The notes under the pieces were generated by a model. The model did not search any database and was not told the DNA's origin. It saw only the letters and a list, made by a program, of their open reading frames with translations. A DNA stretch of 64,000 bases from Plazaster borealis (Eukaryota > Echinodermata > Asteroidea > Forcipulatida > Labidiasteridae). This document shows positions 8,707-21,400 of the stretch, piece after piece. The stretch covers positions 21,001,063 to 21,065,062 of the forward strand of contig CM037458.1 in the NCBI GenBank assembly GCA_021014325.1. Reading direction: 5' to 3'. The translations under genes were made by a program, and so were the position numbers. Numbering within the stretch: position 1 is the stretch's first letter; each line of letters opens with the position of its first letter.

Positions 8707-11700
8707 AGAAAAGGTCACTGGGAGAGGCCAATATGGTTGACCCCCCTGACCTTATCCACATTGGTCGTGCGGCGATTTCAAAGCTAACGGTTTCAAAACA
8801 AGAACGGATCACAAACAACTTCTTCCTCAGCTTCTACAAATACTTTTATGGTAAAGTCAGTTTAAAGTTGATATCCTTTTCCAACCAGCTTGAATTTCAG
8901 CTTTATCTGGTATTTAGGTAAACTGTTGTACAGACAAGCTTTGCTTGACAATATTTAACAACTTTGCGGTTAGATAATGAAACTGAAAGTGTACAAAACA
9001 TGAGGTTTTGTGATATAAATTTCACTCTTTTACATTGTCTGAAAATGTTCTAATGACATGGTGCCGGTTTAAATTTAAAAAAAGCTTCCATTTGCATTAG
9101 AAGTACATTAAGAATGATGAAAGTTACTCATTAAGCCTTAAGAACATTTCATGTATTTACAAGAAATAACACATGAGTGTTTGTTTCGTATTTGCTTAAA
9201 ATGTTTCTTGTAAGTTCATCTTATTTGAACTAATGATATTATTATAAATTTTTAAAAGTATTAATAGATTAAACAATGCATCCGGGCCCTGTGCTCTTGC
9301 TGTTACCATTCTCCACTTTCAGGGTTATTGCTAAATATCTGCGCAAGCTTTGTAATCAAAGAATTTCTAGTAACATGAAGAACGTGTGAACCCAACCAAA
9401 ATATTACTTGCTAACCTGTGGAATACACTTTAAGTGCAGATTTTTTTTCTGCTACCATGAGATTTAATTACGGTAAGCAGAGCCATGAAATAGACCTTTA
9501 TCATGGTGCGCCATCTTGATTTTTCTCCCATTCAAATCAGTGTAACCAAACTGAGGCTGGAAGGAGAAATAGTCTGGTTCCTTTTTTGTACAGTGAATAC
9601 TAGCATTCATTACTGTTGCTGGATACAAGGAGCATGACCAAGATGATGGCAGCATGGTAATGGTCTGTTGGGCCCTTGCTTTGATAAATATGCCTGCCTC
9701 ATTCTTTACAAGGAAGTAAATGCAAAGAGAATAGTTGTGTAAAAAGAAAGTATCGGTTAAAGTATGTCCAGAATTTAAGCATAGCTGGGCGATAAGTTGT
9801 TGCAAGTTTGTGACGTCAAATTTCTGATTGCATTATCATCTTAGCTGTTTAGAGTTATAGATAAACAGAACTTAATGGTGTGACTGCCTGGTTTCTCCCC
9901 ATTCAAGTTAAGGTATTTCAAACCGAGGCTGGTGTCATTTTTTGAACAATGGAATTCTGTAGTCATGATTGTTATTACCTACATGGAACAATGCAGACAG
10001 CACTATTCAAGTTGATTAAGCTGCAGCTCAACGTGCCTCCATCTTCGTTTTGTTTTTAAATCAAAAGGAACTTGGTCAAGATTTGTAAAAAAAAATAAAA
10101 AAATTAATAACCATTTTCATGCATATTACTAAAATGTATAATGGACTATATGTAGAATGTTTAGAATTTGTCTTAAAATTTTAACAAGGTGGTCTGGATG
10201 AATATGTATCATTTTAATTATTACTGATTTAACTCATTTTAATGTATTCATATTATTGTTTACTGAGTAGGATTTCTCACTGAATCCTTCACATGTTGCA
10301 GAGAGTTCCCGGAATAAATGAGATTAACTCTGGCATAAACCCAAGACCCTTGAAAACATCCAAAGATTTACCCCGGTGAACAATTTGAGATTTTCGTGTC
10401 ACCATATACAGCATTTTGTCTTGATTCTGGGGGGAAAAAGAAAACTAATTATAAAAAAAGCATTTGTTAGTTGGTGAAAGTTAATAAATGGTTATTAATA
10501 TTATTTGGTAATGAATTATATTAACATTGTTAATAACATATTGTTTAAAGGAAAATTAATATTCTTTTAGATCTTGCTTATTTATATTAATTATATGAGC
10601 GAAAATTGACATTTAGGGCTTAAATTTTAATCAATTGAATCAGAGGGACAAGAAGTACCCAAACTGACTGATGATTTCAAAAAAAAATTAAAATCCTGTG
10701 GATTTTCACTTAGAAAAAACAACCCGTTAAATTGTTTTGAAAGAATATTTCAATATTTCTAAATTTTTTTTTAGACTTAACCAAGAAGAAGAACCTTTTT
10801 TAAGCAACTGTTTTTAATGAAATATTTTTGTTTTATTATAATATTTTAAATTTTGTTAACAAGACACCTCGTGCCCACTCAAGGTTCACATTTGATTCAG
10901 TTGCAGCATTTTTCGGAAATTTAACAAGAAACCACAACATTGGTTTGTACCTTAGAATTTAGTTTAATTTTGTTTTATTTAGTGAGGCTTGGATCTCACT
11001 ATCTTGACTAAATATTTTGTGGAGACCACCAGTAGTGTGCTGCTGCAATGTAGTCTCAAATTTACCAGTTGCATAAAGAAAATCTGGAAAAGTTATCTTT
11101 TTATTTTTACTGAAATGATTTATTTAAGCAATAGTTTTTAATATATTTAATCATTAATAACATAATGGCGACAGGTACACATCGATGTACATTTTTACAC
11201 AGGGAAAATATTCTTTTCACCGCTCTTTCACTGGAAACTGAAAAATTCAGAGAATCACATTTTGGCACTTGACCCGCATTAGAACTAGCTGAATAAACAA
11301 CGAATAAGTAAGCTGATTGCAAGTTCAATTTGAATAAAATCTGGCACAACAATTTGTATTGGTCACAAGTGAGCACTTTATTTCAATTCCTTTTCCAATA
11401 TTTCAATTTAAAGACTAGCGAATATGTTGCTATGTTACATGGTTCGGATGGAACCTTTTTGGCATAGCAACCTCCAGATCGGCAAAGTCTGGTGCCCACA
11501 TTCATCGGAAATTGTGTATGTAACTATGTAACTATGCAAAACTTAACCCACACCATATTGCATAGCAGCATTGATTTTAGTCTGAAGAATTCAAAATGGC
11601 GTATTGAGAAGTGTGTGAGCCCTCTTTGCCAATTTTTTTCTATCACTAATTAAGCTAAAACGGGGTGAGGTAGGTCAAACCAAGACTTCCATACATTAAT

Positions 11701-12204
11701 TTGTTAATTGGAAGTAAGTATGAAAAGGCAACGTCTTTAAGTTCCCATTTATAGAAGTTATAACCAGGGATGAGAAATTTCAGACTTTTATCTGAATTCA
11801 GACTTTTTGTTATGTTTACCGAGTAGAAAAAACAATCTGCTATTTTCTTCAGAACAAAGAAATCCTGCTCTTTGATCTACTTCTCTAGTGCAGAGGATAC
11901 TGCTCCCAGAACCACAGTGGGAGTGAAATCTATAACTCCAGGGGTTACTGAAAAGTGGAAATGCCATTATTTCAACTTACCTCTTAAAATTTGGATCTGG
12001 TTTCAGAATTCTTTTGTCAGCAATGACTCTCACTCTCACTAATCGAAAAACAAAACAAAAAACATTCTCTTTGTGTTTTTCAAAAGTTCACTTGGTGTAA
12101 AGTTGGTTCTGATTTTTAAATTGCTATTTATTTTGAGTATAATGAGGACATTAGTTTCATAAATTAAACAGTAAAATAAATATTTAAGGTAAATATCACC
12201 ATTG
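8707..12204 (+). other. Probable NT5C2 3' UTR followed by intergenic DNA
   Basis: No coding signal is visible. AATAAA hexamers occur at about 10313, 10483, 11292 and 11333, any of which could serve the NT5C2 transcript. The 3' end cannot be chosen from sequence alone. The stretch is AT-rich with long A/T runs, and I see no clear repeat family before 12205. Confidence 0.45.
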
Positions 12205-12345
12205 GTTATACATAATTATTTGAAGTTTTCCCTCTACTGATGTAAACTAAAACAGCATTGTATACTCTGAACTTTCTGAGACCTGAGTGGAAAAAACCCC
12301 CATGGGAATCGAACCCATAACCTCCAGAACATTTGTATATACCAA
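12205..12345 (-). repeat. SINE family 3 (second tRNA-like family), diverged
   Basis: The minus strand has the box B-like GGGTTCGATTCCCAT, then the body seen at 27673 and 36305 (TCAGAAAGTTC, GTATAC, ACATCAGT-like). The head is eroded. Confidence 0.5.
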
Positions 12346-12369
12346 TTTGTACTAATGCTAAAAATAGGG

Positions 12370-12705
12370 GTATTTTGAGCAAAAGTGATGTCATTAAAGT
12401 GGTTGGAAAAACTTTTCCTCTTAGTGCTACCCTAATTCACTCACAGAATAAATTCAAGTGCTACATATTTATGATGTAACTTTCAGTTTTAATTGGCCAA
12501 AAATGGTGCACCCTTTTGTGCCCCCCCTAAAATTTTAACGACAGTTCTTTTGTTTGGTCATTTCCTATGTTTGTCTGACATACTGGTATTTTGAGCAAAA
12601 GTGATTTAATTAGGCCTACTGCGGTTGGAAAAACTTCTGCTCTTAGTGCTACCCTAATTCACTCACAGCATAAATTCAAGTGCTACACATTTATGATGTA
12701 ACTTT
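12370..12705 (+). repeat. Direct repeats of about 110 bases
   Basis: 12370-12480 and 12590-12705 share GTATTTTGAGCAAAAGTGAT, CTTAGTGCTACCCTAATTC and TTTATGATGTAACTTT. A third related block, GGTGCACCCTTTTGTGCC at 12486-12565, recurs at 13855-13990. Confidence 0.75.
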
Positions 12706-13054
12706 TAACTTTCGTTGATTTTCATTGGCTAGAAAGAATTTTAAAATGGCATAAGAGAAAAGAAACTAACAGGTTCTTTAACCTGTATTTGAAGACCTCG
12801 CATATTTATTACTACATATTGATACATTATGTAATCTTCGATTCTCATGTACAGTAATATAGTAACTGTATTATATCATTGTTTATGGTGTATGGTATGA
12901 GCAGGTCATTCCCATGAAGTAAATAAACTGATTAATACTTCAAGTTTTTGTGTGTGAAAATTAGGGTTTTTTTCAGTGTGCTTGTTTTCATTTTGTTGGT
13001 TTTTAGGTGGAAATCATTATCAGGAATTGCAGTACATGACCAAAGTGTGCTTAA

Positions 13055-13200
13055 TATGTTAAAAAAACACCATAACCCCCTGCCCCCCAACCCCCCTAAA
13101 AAAACCCGAAAAAACCCACCCAAACCCAACCCACCCCCCCCCCCCCCAAAAAAAAACACAACAAAAAACACAAAAAAAAAAACACACCAAAACAACAATC
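13055..13200. repeat. C/A-rich low-complexity tract
   Basis: Runs of CCCC and AAAA alternate, including about 15 C then 9 A around 13132-13155. The open frames across it on both strands are compositional artefacts. Confidence 0.9.
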
Positions 13201-13458
13201 TGTGACCCTACCTTTAAGTATTATAAGGTATGAAATTATGATTAAATTACTTTTTTTTTTTTTAAACTCTGAGAGCAGTATTTTACAGAAATATGTAGAA
13301 AACACTTCACTTTTGTCCACCTACCCCCATTTGATGTAGTAATTTAAATATCTCTCAAAATATGTTTCTATTTAAAGACAGACAATGTATTGGCTTCACC
13401 TCTGGGTCAGATTATCTCCAAAAATAGACCGGATAACAAGAGTTCTGAAAAGGGGCTT

Positions 13459-13826
13459 TTAAAGGCACTGAACACGTTTGGAAATTGTCAAAGACCAGTA
13501 TTCTCATTTGGTGTATCCCAACATATGCATGAAATAACAAGCCTGTGAAAATTTGGGCTCAATTGGTCATCGAAGTTGCAAGAAAATGATGAAAGAAAAA
13601 ACACCCTTGTACAAATTTGTGTGCTTTCAGATAGGAATAAAAACTTCTTGCAAGAAGTTTTTATTATTTTTAGAAATTACTTCTTTCTCAAAAACTACGT
13701 TACTTCAGAGGGAGTCGTTTCCTACAGTGTTTTATACTATCAACAGCTCTCCGTTGCTTGTTACCCAGGAAGTTTTTATGCTAATATTTGTTTTGAGTCA
13801 TTACCAAACGTGTACGATACCTTTAA
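13459..13826 (+). mobile_element. TTAA-flanked MITE family E, copy 1
   Basis: Bounded by TTAAAGGCACTGAACACG on the left and CGTGTACGATACCTTTAA on the right. The terminal inverted repeats are about 25 bases, with a perfect short hairpin AAACTTCTTGCAAGAAGTTT inside. A closely similar copy lies inverted at 25045-25419. Related, more diverged members are at 53728, 59425 and 63272. Confidence 0.85.
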
Positions 13827-13854
13827 GAAAAAATAATGTAAACGGAAACAACAG

Positions 13855-13990
13855 TTTTAATTGGCCAGAAGTGCCCCCAAGAAGAAGATGCACCCTTTTG
13901 TGCCCCCCCTAAAATTTTACCCTAGTTTTGTCTCTGACTTTTGTTTTTGTCATTTAAAACAACAGACAGTTCTTTTGTTTGGTCATTTCC
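13855..13990 (+). repeat. Copy of the 12486-12565 repeat
   Basis: Shares GTTTTAATTGGCCA, GCACCCTTTTGTGCCCCCCC and GACAGTTCTTTTGTTTGGTC with 12486-12565, with about 60 extra bases in the middle. Confidence 0.75.
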
Positions 13991-14259
13991 TGACATTACT
14001 TTGTAAAGTGGGGGAGGAAACGAAAAACCGGGATAACTATATTGCAGACAATTGGGTGACTTCAATTTGTAAACGTATAGTTGGTGTGCATTAAACCAAC
14101 TCTTATCTTCCAATGATAATTAACTTATGAGAAAGTCTGGGAGAAATTAATAAGATGTGTTGCTAAACTAATGTGTATTAATTAATAACGGGATGAACAA
14201 GTCCAAATCATCGAAACTTGAACTATTCGTTAATATATAAAATCTTAAAATTACTAATA

Positions 14260-14529
14260 AACAGGACGCAAATGTATACACAGTACATGTTCAGTGCAGT
14301 GCGTCTTTGCTGTCGTATGTACACGTCTACAATGTACGTACACTATACTGCTGTGCGTTGTGCATGTGTGCGGCGCACCATCGTATTTAGAATTTATGCA
14401 GAGTTTATTAAATCGGTCAGTCAGGTACGAATGTTGAGCGCAGGAGCACCAGCACATTTTTCGGTATTTTTTCTGGTTTTGTCCGTGTTTTTCCAGCGTT
14501 TTTCATGTGAGACAGGGATCGAGAAACCA
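14260..14529 (+). other. Candidate 5' noncoding exon or promoter region of the serine-rich gene
   Basis: The region is richer in G+C than its surroundings, is not shared with any repeat in the window, and ends in a consensus donor (ACCA then GTAAGTAT, GT at 14530). The next + strand exon candidate (16702) starts with a strong acceptor and has its first ATG 47 bases in, so an upstream noncoding exon is expected. The link is inference. Confidence 0.25.
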
Positions 14530-14530
14530 G

Positions 14531-16278
14531 TAAGTATATCTGTGTAATGTAAAATTTTTGTTTGTGGAGTAGTGGAGAGAAGACAGTAGTATTTCAGCAC
14601 AGTTCGAAGATGAAAAATTGTTTTGGGGGTTTCGTCGATCGTGTACACAAGGCAGGCAGTATGCTGATGCTATACGCTGGCATTGAGTGGTCACTTGCTA
14701 TTGATGTGTACAGCTAGCAGCAGCAGCAACATAAGGGTAGGAGGAAGGGTCAACTAGTCTGCCTGGCACTGCTGTGTACAGGATCGAGACTGTCTTCGCC
14801 ATTGTAGCAAAGCAGGCATTTTGTCAATTGTACGTGTAGCGATGTACTACACTAGCTATTGACTGGTGTTGGTTAGTGTTGTGTATCCCAAACTTCAAAG
14901 CAAAGATTAAATGGCCAACCATCCCATGCCATGATAACCAAAGCGGTGTAATTTGTAAACATTGCCTTTGGACTGGCCAGTTTTGTTTAGTTGAATAATT
15001 ATGAACTGGCTTTGCTTTCAGTTTCACTTCTCAGGAAAGTCAGCTACATATACCTACTAAATTATTCAATATTACTATGTATTACAACCAGACAACTGGT
15101 GAGTGTACTCCTAAAGAGAGGTTCGTTCCGCTATCGAACCTCTATATAGTTCAGTAGGAGTAGTGAGTGTAGGCCTTTAATGACTGTAAAGTTAAAAAAT
15201 AAACAAAGACAAATAACTAACAATAACATAAAAAATAACATCCCTTTGATATGGCAAACTTTGGTCAATAGGGGCCTAACAATTTACAAAGTGCCTGCTT
15301 AAGTTTTGTTGTGGAAAACTATGCTGAACAGGCTTTGACATGTAGCAGAATAATGTAGATGTGGATGTAGATGTACGTAAGAGCAGATGTTTCTCCTAAG
15401 TTTTTTTAAAACAGGAATCAAAGTTTTATTAATCAGTGATACTGAGTGACAGATAGATACTAGGTTTTGTATAAAATAAAATTGTTATAAATTATTATTT
15501 ATGGATCACAATTATTGTGTTTGGGTCGTTTGACAATATTATTGTCATGTTTCCATGAAAGATAACAATCTTTTCAAGCAGTAATGTTTCGTTTTAATAA
15601 AACAATGTAACTGCTATCTGAATTTCAGTTGTTCCGTGGTGAGCTTTTAAACTGGCACTCGGCCCCTAGTCATTGACATTGCCTTTATGGTGTCCCTACA
15701 TCTGCATCTACATCAATTCAGGACCGTTTTCACAAAGCGACATATGGGTTATAAATCACAAAATTTTGCAAATCATTTTTTTGTAAAAAATATTGATAAT
15801 TACTGTTAACATTTTCAGCAAGTTTCAGGACCTAACACGTGGTACGACTTCTGCGTTTTCACAAAGTGAAGGATCTGTTGACCTATTTAAGTTTAGCGTG
15901 TTTACGAAGTATGCATCAATTGGTTTGTACACAGCGCTCTGTGTGCAAGTCTCTTTTTTTCCCCTATTTTTTTCACAAAGTGACGTAATTGTGTAGGAAT
16001 TAATAACTCATCAAAACAGTTGCAAGATTGAAACTACACTGACACAGTTTGAAAAATAGTTCAACTTCAACCGCAATTTTCTCCAAACACTGAGTTTTGG
16101 CTGTGGAGCACCATGTCAGTTCCTGGCGCAATTGATGAATTATTACTCCAGCAAAACGATTAAAATTTGTCTCCCTCTAGAGTTGCAGTTTTCATGTTGA
16201 AACTTACATTAAATTAAGAGAAAACATTTATCTTGCCCATAGAAGTGAAAATTTGATGAAATGACCATCAGTATTAGG
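14531..16278. other. No gene recognised
   Basis: AT-rich noncoding DNA. The only structure noticed is a hairpin near 15119-15145, with AGAGGTTCG pairing with CGAACCTCT. Confidence 0.4.
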
Positions 16279-16570
16279 CAGGGTTCTCCCCATGTACAAG
16301 CTAGCGTATCAGGCCGATGCACTTGTGCCAACACGTGCAAATTTTAGTCGATACTCCAAAAACAATTTTTTGTTTTTTTTTTTCTTTTTTTTTCTCACAA
16401 AAAACATAAAGAAAACACCTTATAGAATGCTCCAGATTGCACAGTAGGGCTTTTAAAACCAAGATAAACACAAATTAGAAAACATTCTGAAGACCTCGTG
16501 TTTCAATTCAGCGTGCTTCGGCCAAACTTCAGAAATTTGGGTCCAGAATGCCCGATAGTTTTGAAAAAAG
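16279..16570 (+). mobile_element. hAT-like MITE family D, copy 1
   Basis: Starts CAGGGTTCTCCCCATGTAC and contains AAGCTAGCGTATCAGGCCGA, then the TGCTCCAGATTGCACAGT and TTCGGCCAAAC landmarks. The right end is eroded. Confidence 0.75.
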
Positions 16571-16701
16571 GGTTGAAATGTTCTTCTTTCATTCTTTTAA
16601 ACCTTAAGGATAAGGGTAGACTTTAATTATTTTGGGACTTGACCTGACATAATCTTCAGCAGGACAACTTTATTAGCAGAGTATAGTTTTTCCTCCTACA
16701 G

Positions 16702-17190
16702 TGCAAGCAGGAAGAGCTAACCTGACCTGACCACTTTGAATAACGAGTATGCGGATAGCATCACTAGGGAACACTGAGTCCAAAGCAGATCAGTCTGACC
16801 AGGCCCAGCCCAAACGTGTGAGGAAACGGCGCCATCTTAGGTCCAGCCCGCCGTACAACAGCAGCAGCACCACTGCCAGCAGGTCCAGCAGCAGCAACAG
16901 CCACCAGTCCGCCAGCGCCGTACAGGATGATGCACTAATTCCCTACATAGACTGCTCTGCAGCAGAGGCATTCGGTCAGGTTGTGTCTAGTCCCATGTTG
17001 GGACCTGGATGCAATAGCAGAACTTATACTACGTCCACTTTGTCGTCGCTAGCGTCCACGTCATCCGTGACAACTCTGAACTATTGCGGATCACCAACTG
17101 CTTTGTTACAGCAGAACTCACCAGTAGACAGAACTCATTCACCTGGATACGATCTCAGGGAGACTTCAGCCAGGCGAAGAAGTTACCAAG
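16702..17190 (+). CDS. Serine-rich basic protein, first coding exon (unidentified gene)
   Basis: The acceptor is strong (tttttcctcctacag). The first ATG is at 16749 with A at -3 and an in-frame TGA at 16737, so it is the likely start. The exon codes for 147 codons plus one base and ends at donor GTAACA (GT at 17191). Residues 21-28 (PKRVRKRR) form a nuclear-localisation-like cluster. Residues 32-56 are Ser/Thr-rich with SSS and SSSSNS runs. Further on come SPMLGPGC, TSTLSSLAST and the basic RRRSY. Codon composition is far GC-richer than the surroundings. I do not recognise the family. It is probably disordered and could be the N-terminus of a signalling or nuclear protein. Phase joins cleanly to 30072-30148. 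Confidence 0.6.
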
Positions 17191-17254
17191 GTAACATGCT
17201 CAAGAATTTTGAGATTTTATCATTTTTTTATGAATGTGAAAAACAAAAATAATA

Positions 17255-17335
17255 ATAACTAGCTAATTGCAAACTGCTAACCAACCAAAATGACCTTTGA
17301 ATAAATGTAAAATTTGTTAATGGCCCAAGCAGAGT
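17255..17335 (+). repeat. Penelope-like-associated fragment
   Basis: GCAAACTGCTAACCAACCAAAA followed by GCAGAGTCTTACTAGAA, degraded relatives of the 49590-49730 and 57430-57545 sequences. Confidence 0.4.
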
Positions 17336-18024
17336 CTTACTAGAATGTAAAATCATTTAGCATTCAGAAGAGTGGAAAATGGACCCAAATTACAACTGAT
17401 CCATATCGTCATTGAAAACCTTCAAATGATGTTGTGTTTTTAGAAAACAGTTGACAGGAAGGCCTGTCTTTTTAAATTAGCCAGGGTGATTTCAATTATA
17501 ATAGAACCAACCGTGTTTGTTTGATGTTTGAAAAACAAGAATTCTCTGCTATAACTTGAAACTTTGATTGAATGTGGAATATTCAACTTACATCGATTGA
17601 TGGAAGGTAATACATATTAACACAACAAGCTTATAATAAAACAATTGATATACCGCACTCACAGATCCTTGTCAATTGATTGGTGGAACACGTGACGCGC
17701 ACCCACTCAAGTGTCATCCTTTATTTTTCCATGTTTACTGCTGTGACGTTCCAAAATTTAATGCAGTGAGTCCTACATAGATAATTATAGGATGTTTATC
17801 CGTGACGCTTCGCAACGTGGTTTCCAAAATTATTGTTCCCCGCCCGTTGGTCCAAACGAGACGAGGTCATTTCATGGCGGACAATGTTGGTGCCTACATG
17901 GGGTTGTCCATGTTGTTTTTAGAATTTTCAGAGTGTGGGGTTGACAAGTTTCCTCGTCTATTTTGTATTTATTGTGAAAAACATTTCAAATGACAAGTAT
18001 CTACTGTATGTGAGTTACCAATTA

Positions 18025-18187
18025 ATATTGAATGCATTTTGTTTGTGCATTGTTGCAGAATATAATCACTCCGTAAAATCTGGCTTTTCCATTTCACTCC
18101 GCTTCAACCTCATGAAATGGAATTGTCCGAATTTCACCTCGTCGTGATTATATTCTGCGACAATGCATTCATCTGCATCCAATATTT
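18025..18187. mobile_element. Hairpin MITE, about 44-base terminal inverted repeats
   Basis: The left arm contains GTGCATTGTTGCAGAATATA and the right arm is its inverse with one gap and few mismatches (TATATTCTGCGACAATGCAT). A second, inner inverted pair (CCATTTCA against TGAAATGG) makes the whole 163 bases foldable. No coding capacity. Confidence 0.75.
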
Positions 18188-19685
18188 GTATGACATTTTC
18201 TACACAATTTGCAGTCATACAATCTTATTTTTGAGTCACGCAAACTCTGGCCTGGGATTTGTCGGGAGTTTTTCCTGATTTCAGGATTTTTTCATTGACC
18301 TCCCTTCCCTTGGCCTTCAGACTTTCTTAAAAACAGGTGAACTTGCCATCACACAGACAAAAGATTAAACTTGTGTCATGATCAAACCTGTAGATTTCCA
18401 TTTCCAAATTACTTCCAGGATTATTTCATATAATTTTTAAAAAATAAGAGGTCATGATTTTTACGTAGGAAACTAGGACGCAGAAAACACTAATTGCTTA
18501 GTCCAAAACCTTGTTCAAAACGCAGAAAAAAAGCCACCCATACAGCACTTGGAATTTCTGTGTTCCGATTGGTGCATTAAAATTACACCTGACTTTTGAC
18601 ATCTTGGAGTTTGGAGACAGTCAAACCATCTTCAAATGTTATTTCAAAAGTACTAAAAATAAACATAGTTTGTAAAAAATAAAATAATAACTGATTAGCG
18701 CCCCAAAAAGCAGTTGACTTTCTGTAAATAAGTTTTCAAAATTATGACAATTATGTACCCGAAGCATATTTTCCATTACGTCATTGTTCTAATTACGTAC
18801 ATGTAGGCTTTCCTCATGCCTTCTGTTGTTTACACCACGTGTGTTCGTAATATCACAGCCACTTTGTCCATGTACATTGTACATCCAAATTTGCACAATT
18901 GTGTCCTTTTTGGCGAGACTAGTGATTCAAAGTGTGGGGCCCTTTTTGTAGAACATGCGTACAATAACAAGTAAGTAAGGAACCAGATCACTGAGTTGAG
19001 CACGCAATCATGCTAGCGCTATATCGTGTCATACGTTGTAGCGGTAGCACTGTACACATTGATGTGTTACACTGCGATTGTACAGAACTGAAATGAGAAT
19101 TTGCAATCATTTTAATTTATAAGTTCATCTGGATTGTTGATAAATCATATGATTATAAGGTAAATTTTGAATCCAAATAAATAGCAGTAGTATTGGGGCA
19201 TGATTTTGAAAGGGTAAAAAAGCAGTTGAGCATTGGACGTGGTTGCCAGTGTGACGAAGCTCCTAGGAGTGAAATGTAACTAAAGTATTATGTAAGTATA
19301 CATTTATTTGGATTAGAAAAAAACGAACCATATAATCCAGAATTTGCAATCGTTTTGTGTTTTTTCCCGATTATTTGTAAATGATGGTAAATATATTGAA
19401 GTTAGACAAATTTTCTGTTTTAATCTTAGTAAAAATTGGCGAAGCTTACTTTACATATCGCTGTATGAAGCCGCCCTTAATGTAAGCCACAGAGCTCGTT
19501 GTCGGCATGAAAATTAATTCATAAAGCTGTAGTTAATAATAGGCCAGATTATTAGAAGACACTGAGATGTGGAAGAGTTTCCATTCTTTGTTTATTATGT
19601 AGCAACTGTAATCCACTATTTGTTGGGCAGGCTGTTGTTGGGGTGTTATCAATATGCCTACTTTTTGCACCATACAAACTCAAGT
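18188..19685. other. No gene recognised
   Basis: Intron of the putative serine-rich gene. No repeat shared with the window and no exon or RNA gene recognised. Confidence 0.4.
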
Positions 19686-19688
19686 ACA

Positions 19689-19857
19689 TGCGTAGGCCTG
19701 GAATTTCATCTTTAAGAGGGCAAGGCCATTTTCATTTTGCAAAGGGCACTTCCATTGGAAAAACTTAAAGTCTATGGGAAACTTTGTACAGGGCACCAAG
19801 GCCAAGACCAGGGGCAACAGAGGCCATGGCCTCCGTGGCCTACAGGTAATTTCAGGC
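19689..19857 (+). mobile_element. MITE family F, copy 1
   Basis: Shares GGCCTGGAATTTCATCTTT, AAGGCCATTTTCATTTTGCA and CAAGACCAGGGGCAACAGAG with an inverted copy at 47021-47189. The ends are inverted relatives of CAGGCCTGGAATTTCA. Confidence 0.7.
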
Positions 19858-20570
19858 GTGCACGTGCTGTTTTTCCTCCAACGCCAGGTTCTCTATAAAT
19901 AAGTGGTTTGTAAACAAATTTTCCCCTCCAGATTGGTTGTAAATCGTGTTTCAAAAAGTAGAGAATTGAATGCAATATTAGTCATCCAAAAACTGAAGAC
20001 CTACATTTGTATCATACCTTTCTGTCTTTAAATTAGAGCATTTGATCTGATATAAAACATGAAGTACATTTTGTTATTGTTGGCTAATGAAAAACATGCC
20101 AAGCGCAACATAAACTTAACAAGTTGTTCATGTCAGATTCTTTTACCATTTTTTTTTCAAGTCTCAGAGAGCCTTGGTTAATACTACATAGAATCTTGAT
20201 CGCATGAAATGTGAGAATGCTGCATTTGTCGCTCTCCTCGCTCCTTCAGGTCCTTGAGCAGCGGAATATTTCTTCAGGGGGTCCTCTTTCACCCAGGTTT
20301 AATTTTGTTTAATCATAATATCCACATATTTTATGCCGCGAATCAAGACAAGAGTGTGCTTAGACCCCTTGTCAGCTTTCTGAACTTAATTCAGACACGC
20401 TTATTATTATGGATAACTGTAATGACATGTAGTAGTGAAACATTTCCATTCATGAACAGTTATTTATGGAAAATTTAGTCAGATTGAAAATTGAAATTGT
20501 GCACAATTTCAAACCAGAAGTCCCATGTTTAATTGTTGACCTCTTTATTGAGTGCAAATTTTGTATTTGT

Positions 20571-20710
20571 TTGTTCTATTTAAAGAGTTAAACGTACTTG
20601 TTTTTTTGTGCTCATAATTTTGTTATTATTTTTTTAAATTATTGTTTACTGTTCTATTTAAAGAGTTAAACTTACCAAGTATTGTTGTGCATATAATTTT
20701 TTTTAATTTT
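20571..20710 (+). repeat. Two tandem copies of a 70-base AT-rich unit
   Basis: TTCTATTTAAAGAGTTAAAC occurs at about 20575 and again at about 20652, followed in both by TGTGCTCATAATTTT-like sequence. Confidence 0.7.
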
Positions 20711-21299
20711 TTATATTTTTTTATTCTGTCAAGATGGCAGTACAATTTTTTTGTAGTAACAGACTTGTAACCAAAAGTGTAAACCTTTTCAACAATTTAT
20801 CCCACATGTAAACATGTAGACAATGGTCTTGGGTACTTCCGTATTTGCACAGATGCATACTTTGAAGAATTACTCCAAAATCATTTGAAAAAAAAAAGGT
20901 TTAAATTTGATGAACGAAAAAACTGAAACCAGAAGTGGTTCCTAAAAAAAAGTATCTGTAGTGAGCTGGAAAGAGGAAGTGGCCCTGGAAAATGAGTACA
21001 GGTGGCCGAGTATTTGTAAAAAATTGTATGGATTCATTCATTAAAAGAAATTAAGTTCTCTCTGTAAACATTTTTCCAGGATGTGAAACGAAAACCGAAT
21101 AACAAAAGGATTTGAAGAGGATGAAAAAAAGTTTAGAAACTGAAGTGCGGTATTCATCCAAGATCCTGGACTCAGTTAAATAGGAAAAAAAACCCATAAT
21201 CAGTTTGAAATATTAATAATCAGTTGATTGCATCAGTTGATACGTGTGTATCTCTGTATGCAAATACCCTCTCCATCAGTCCACCATCCGGCTCAATAT

Positions 21300-21400
21300 G
21301 TATATAATCCCATCAGTTGTAGTTAGGCCACACGTGCGCCGGCCGGGGCCCTCCCGCCGTCGGAGGCGAAGTACTGCATGCTGAAGCGCAAGCGTTTGTG
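21300..21400. other. GC- and CpG-rich patch
   Basis: It contains CACACGTGCGCCGGCCGGGG and CCCGCCGTCGGAGGCGAAG, sharply different from the AT-rich flanks. It could be an alternative promoter or a captured fragment. No exon can be defended. Confidence 0.35.

Noticed and set aside
12932..13205. Gly/Phe-rich and Pro-rich frames on opposite strands
   Set aside because: Pure low-complexity C/A tract.
14218..14547. 109-codon + frame ending at a donor
   Set aside because: No credible ATG context or domain. The region is kept only as a possible noncoding 5' exon.
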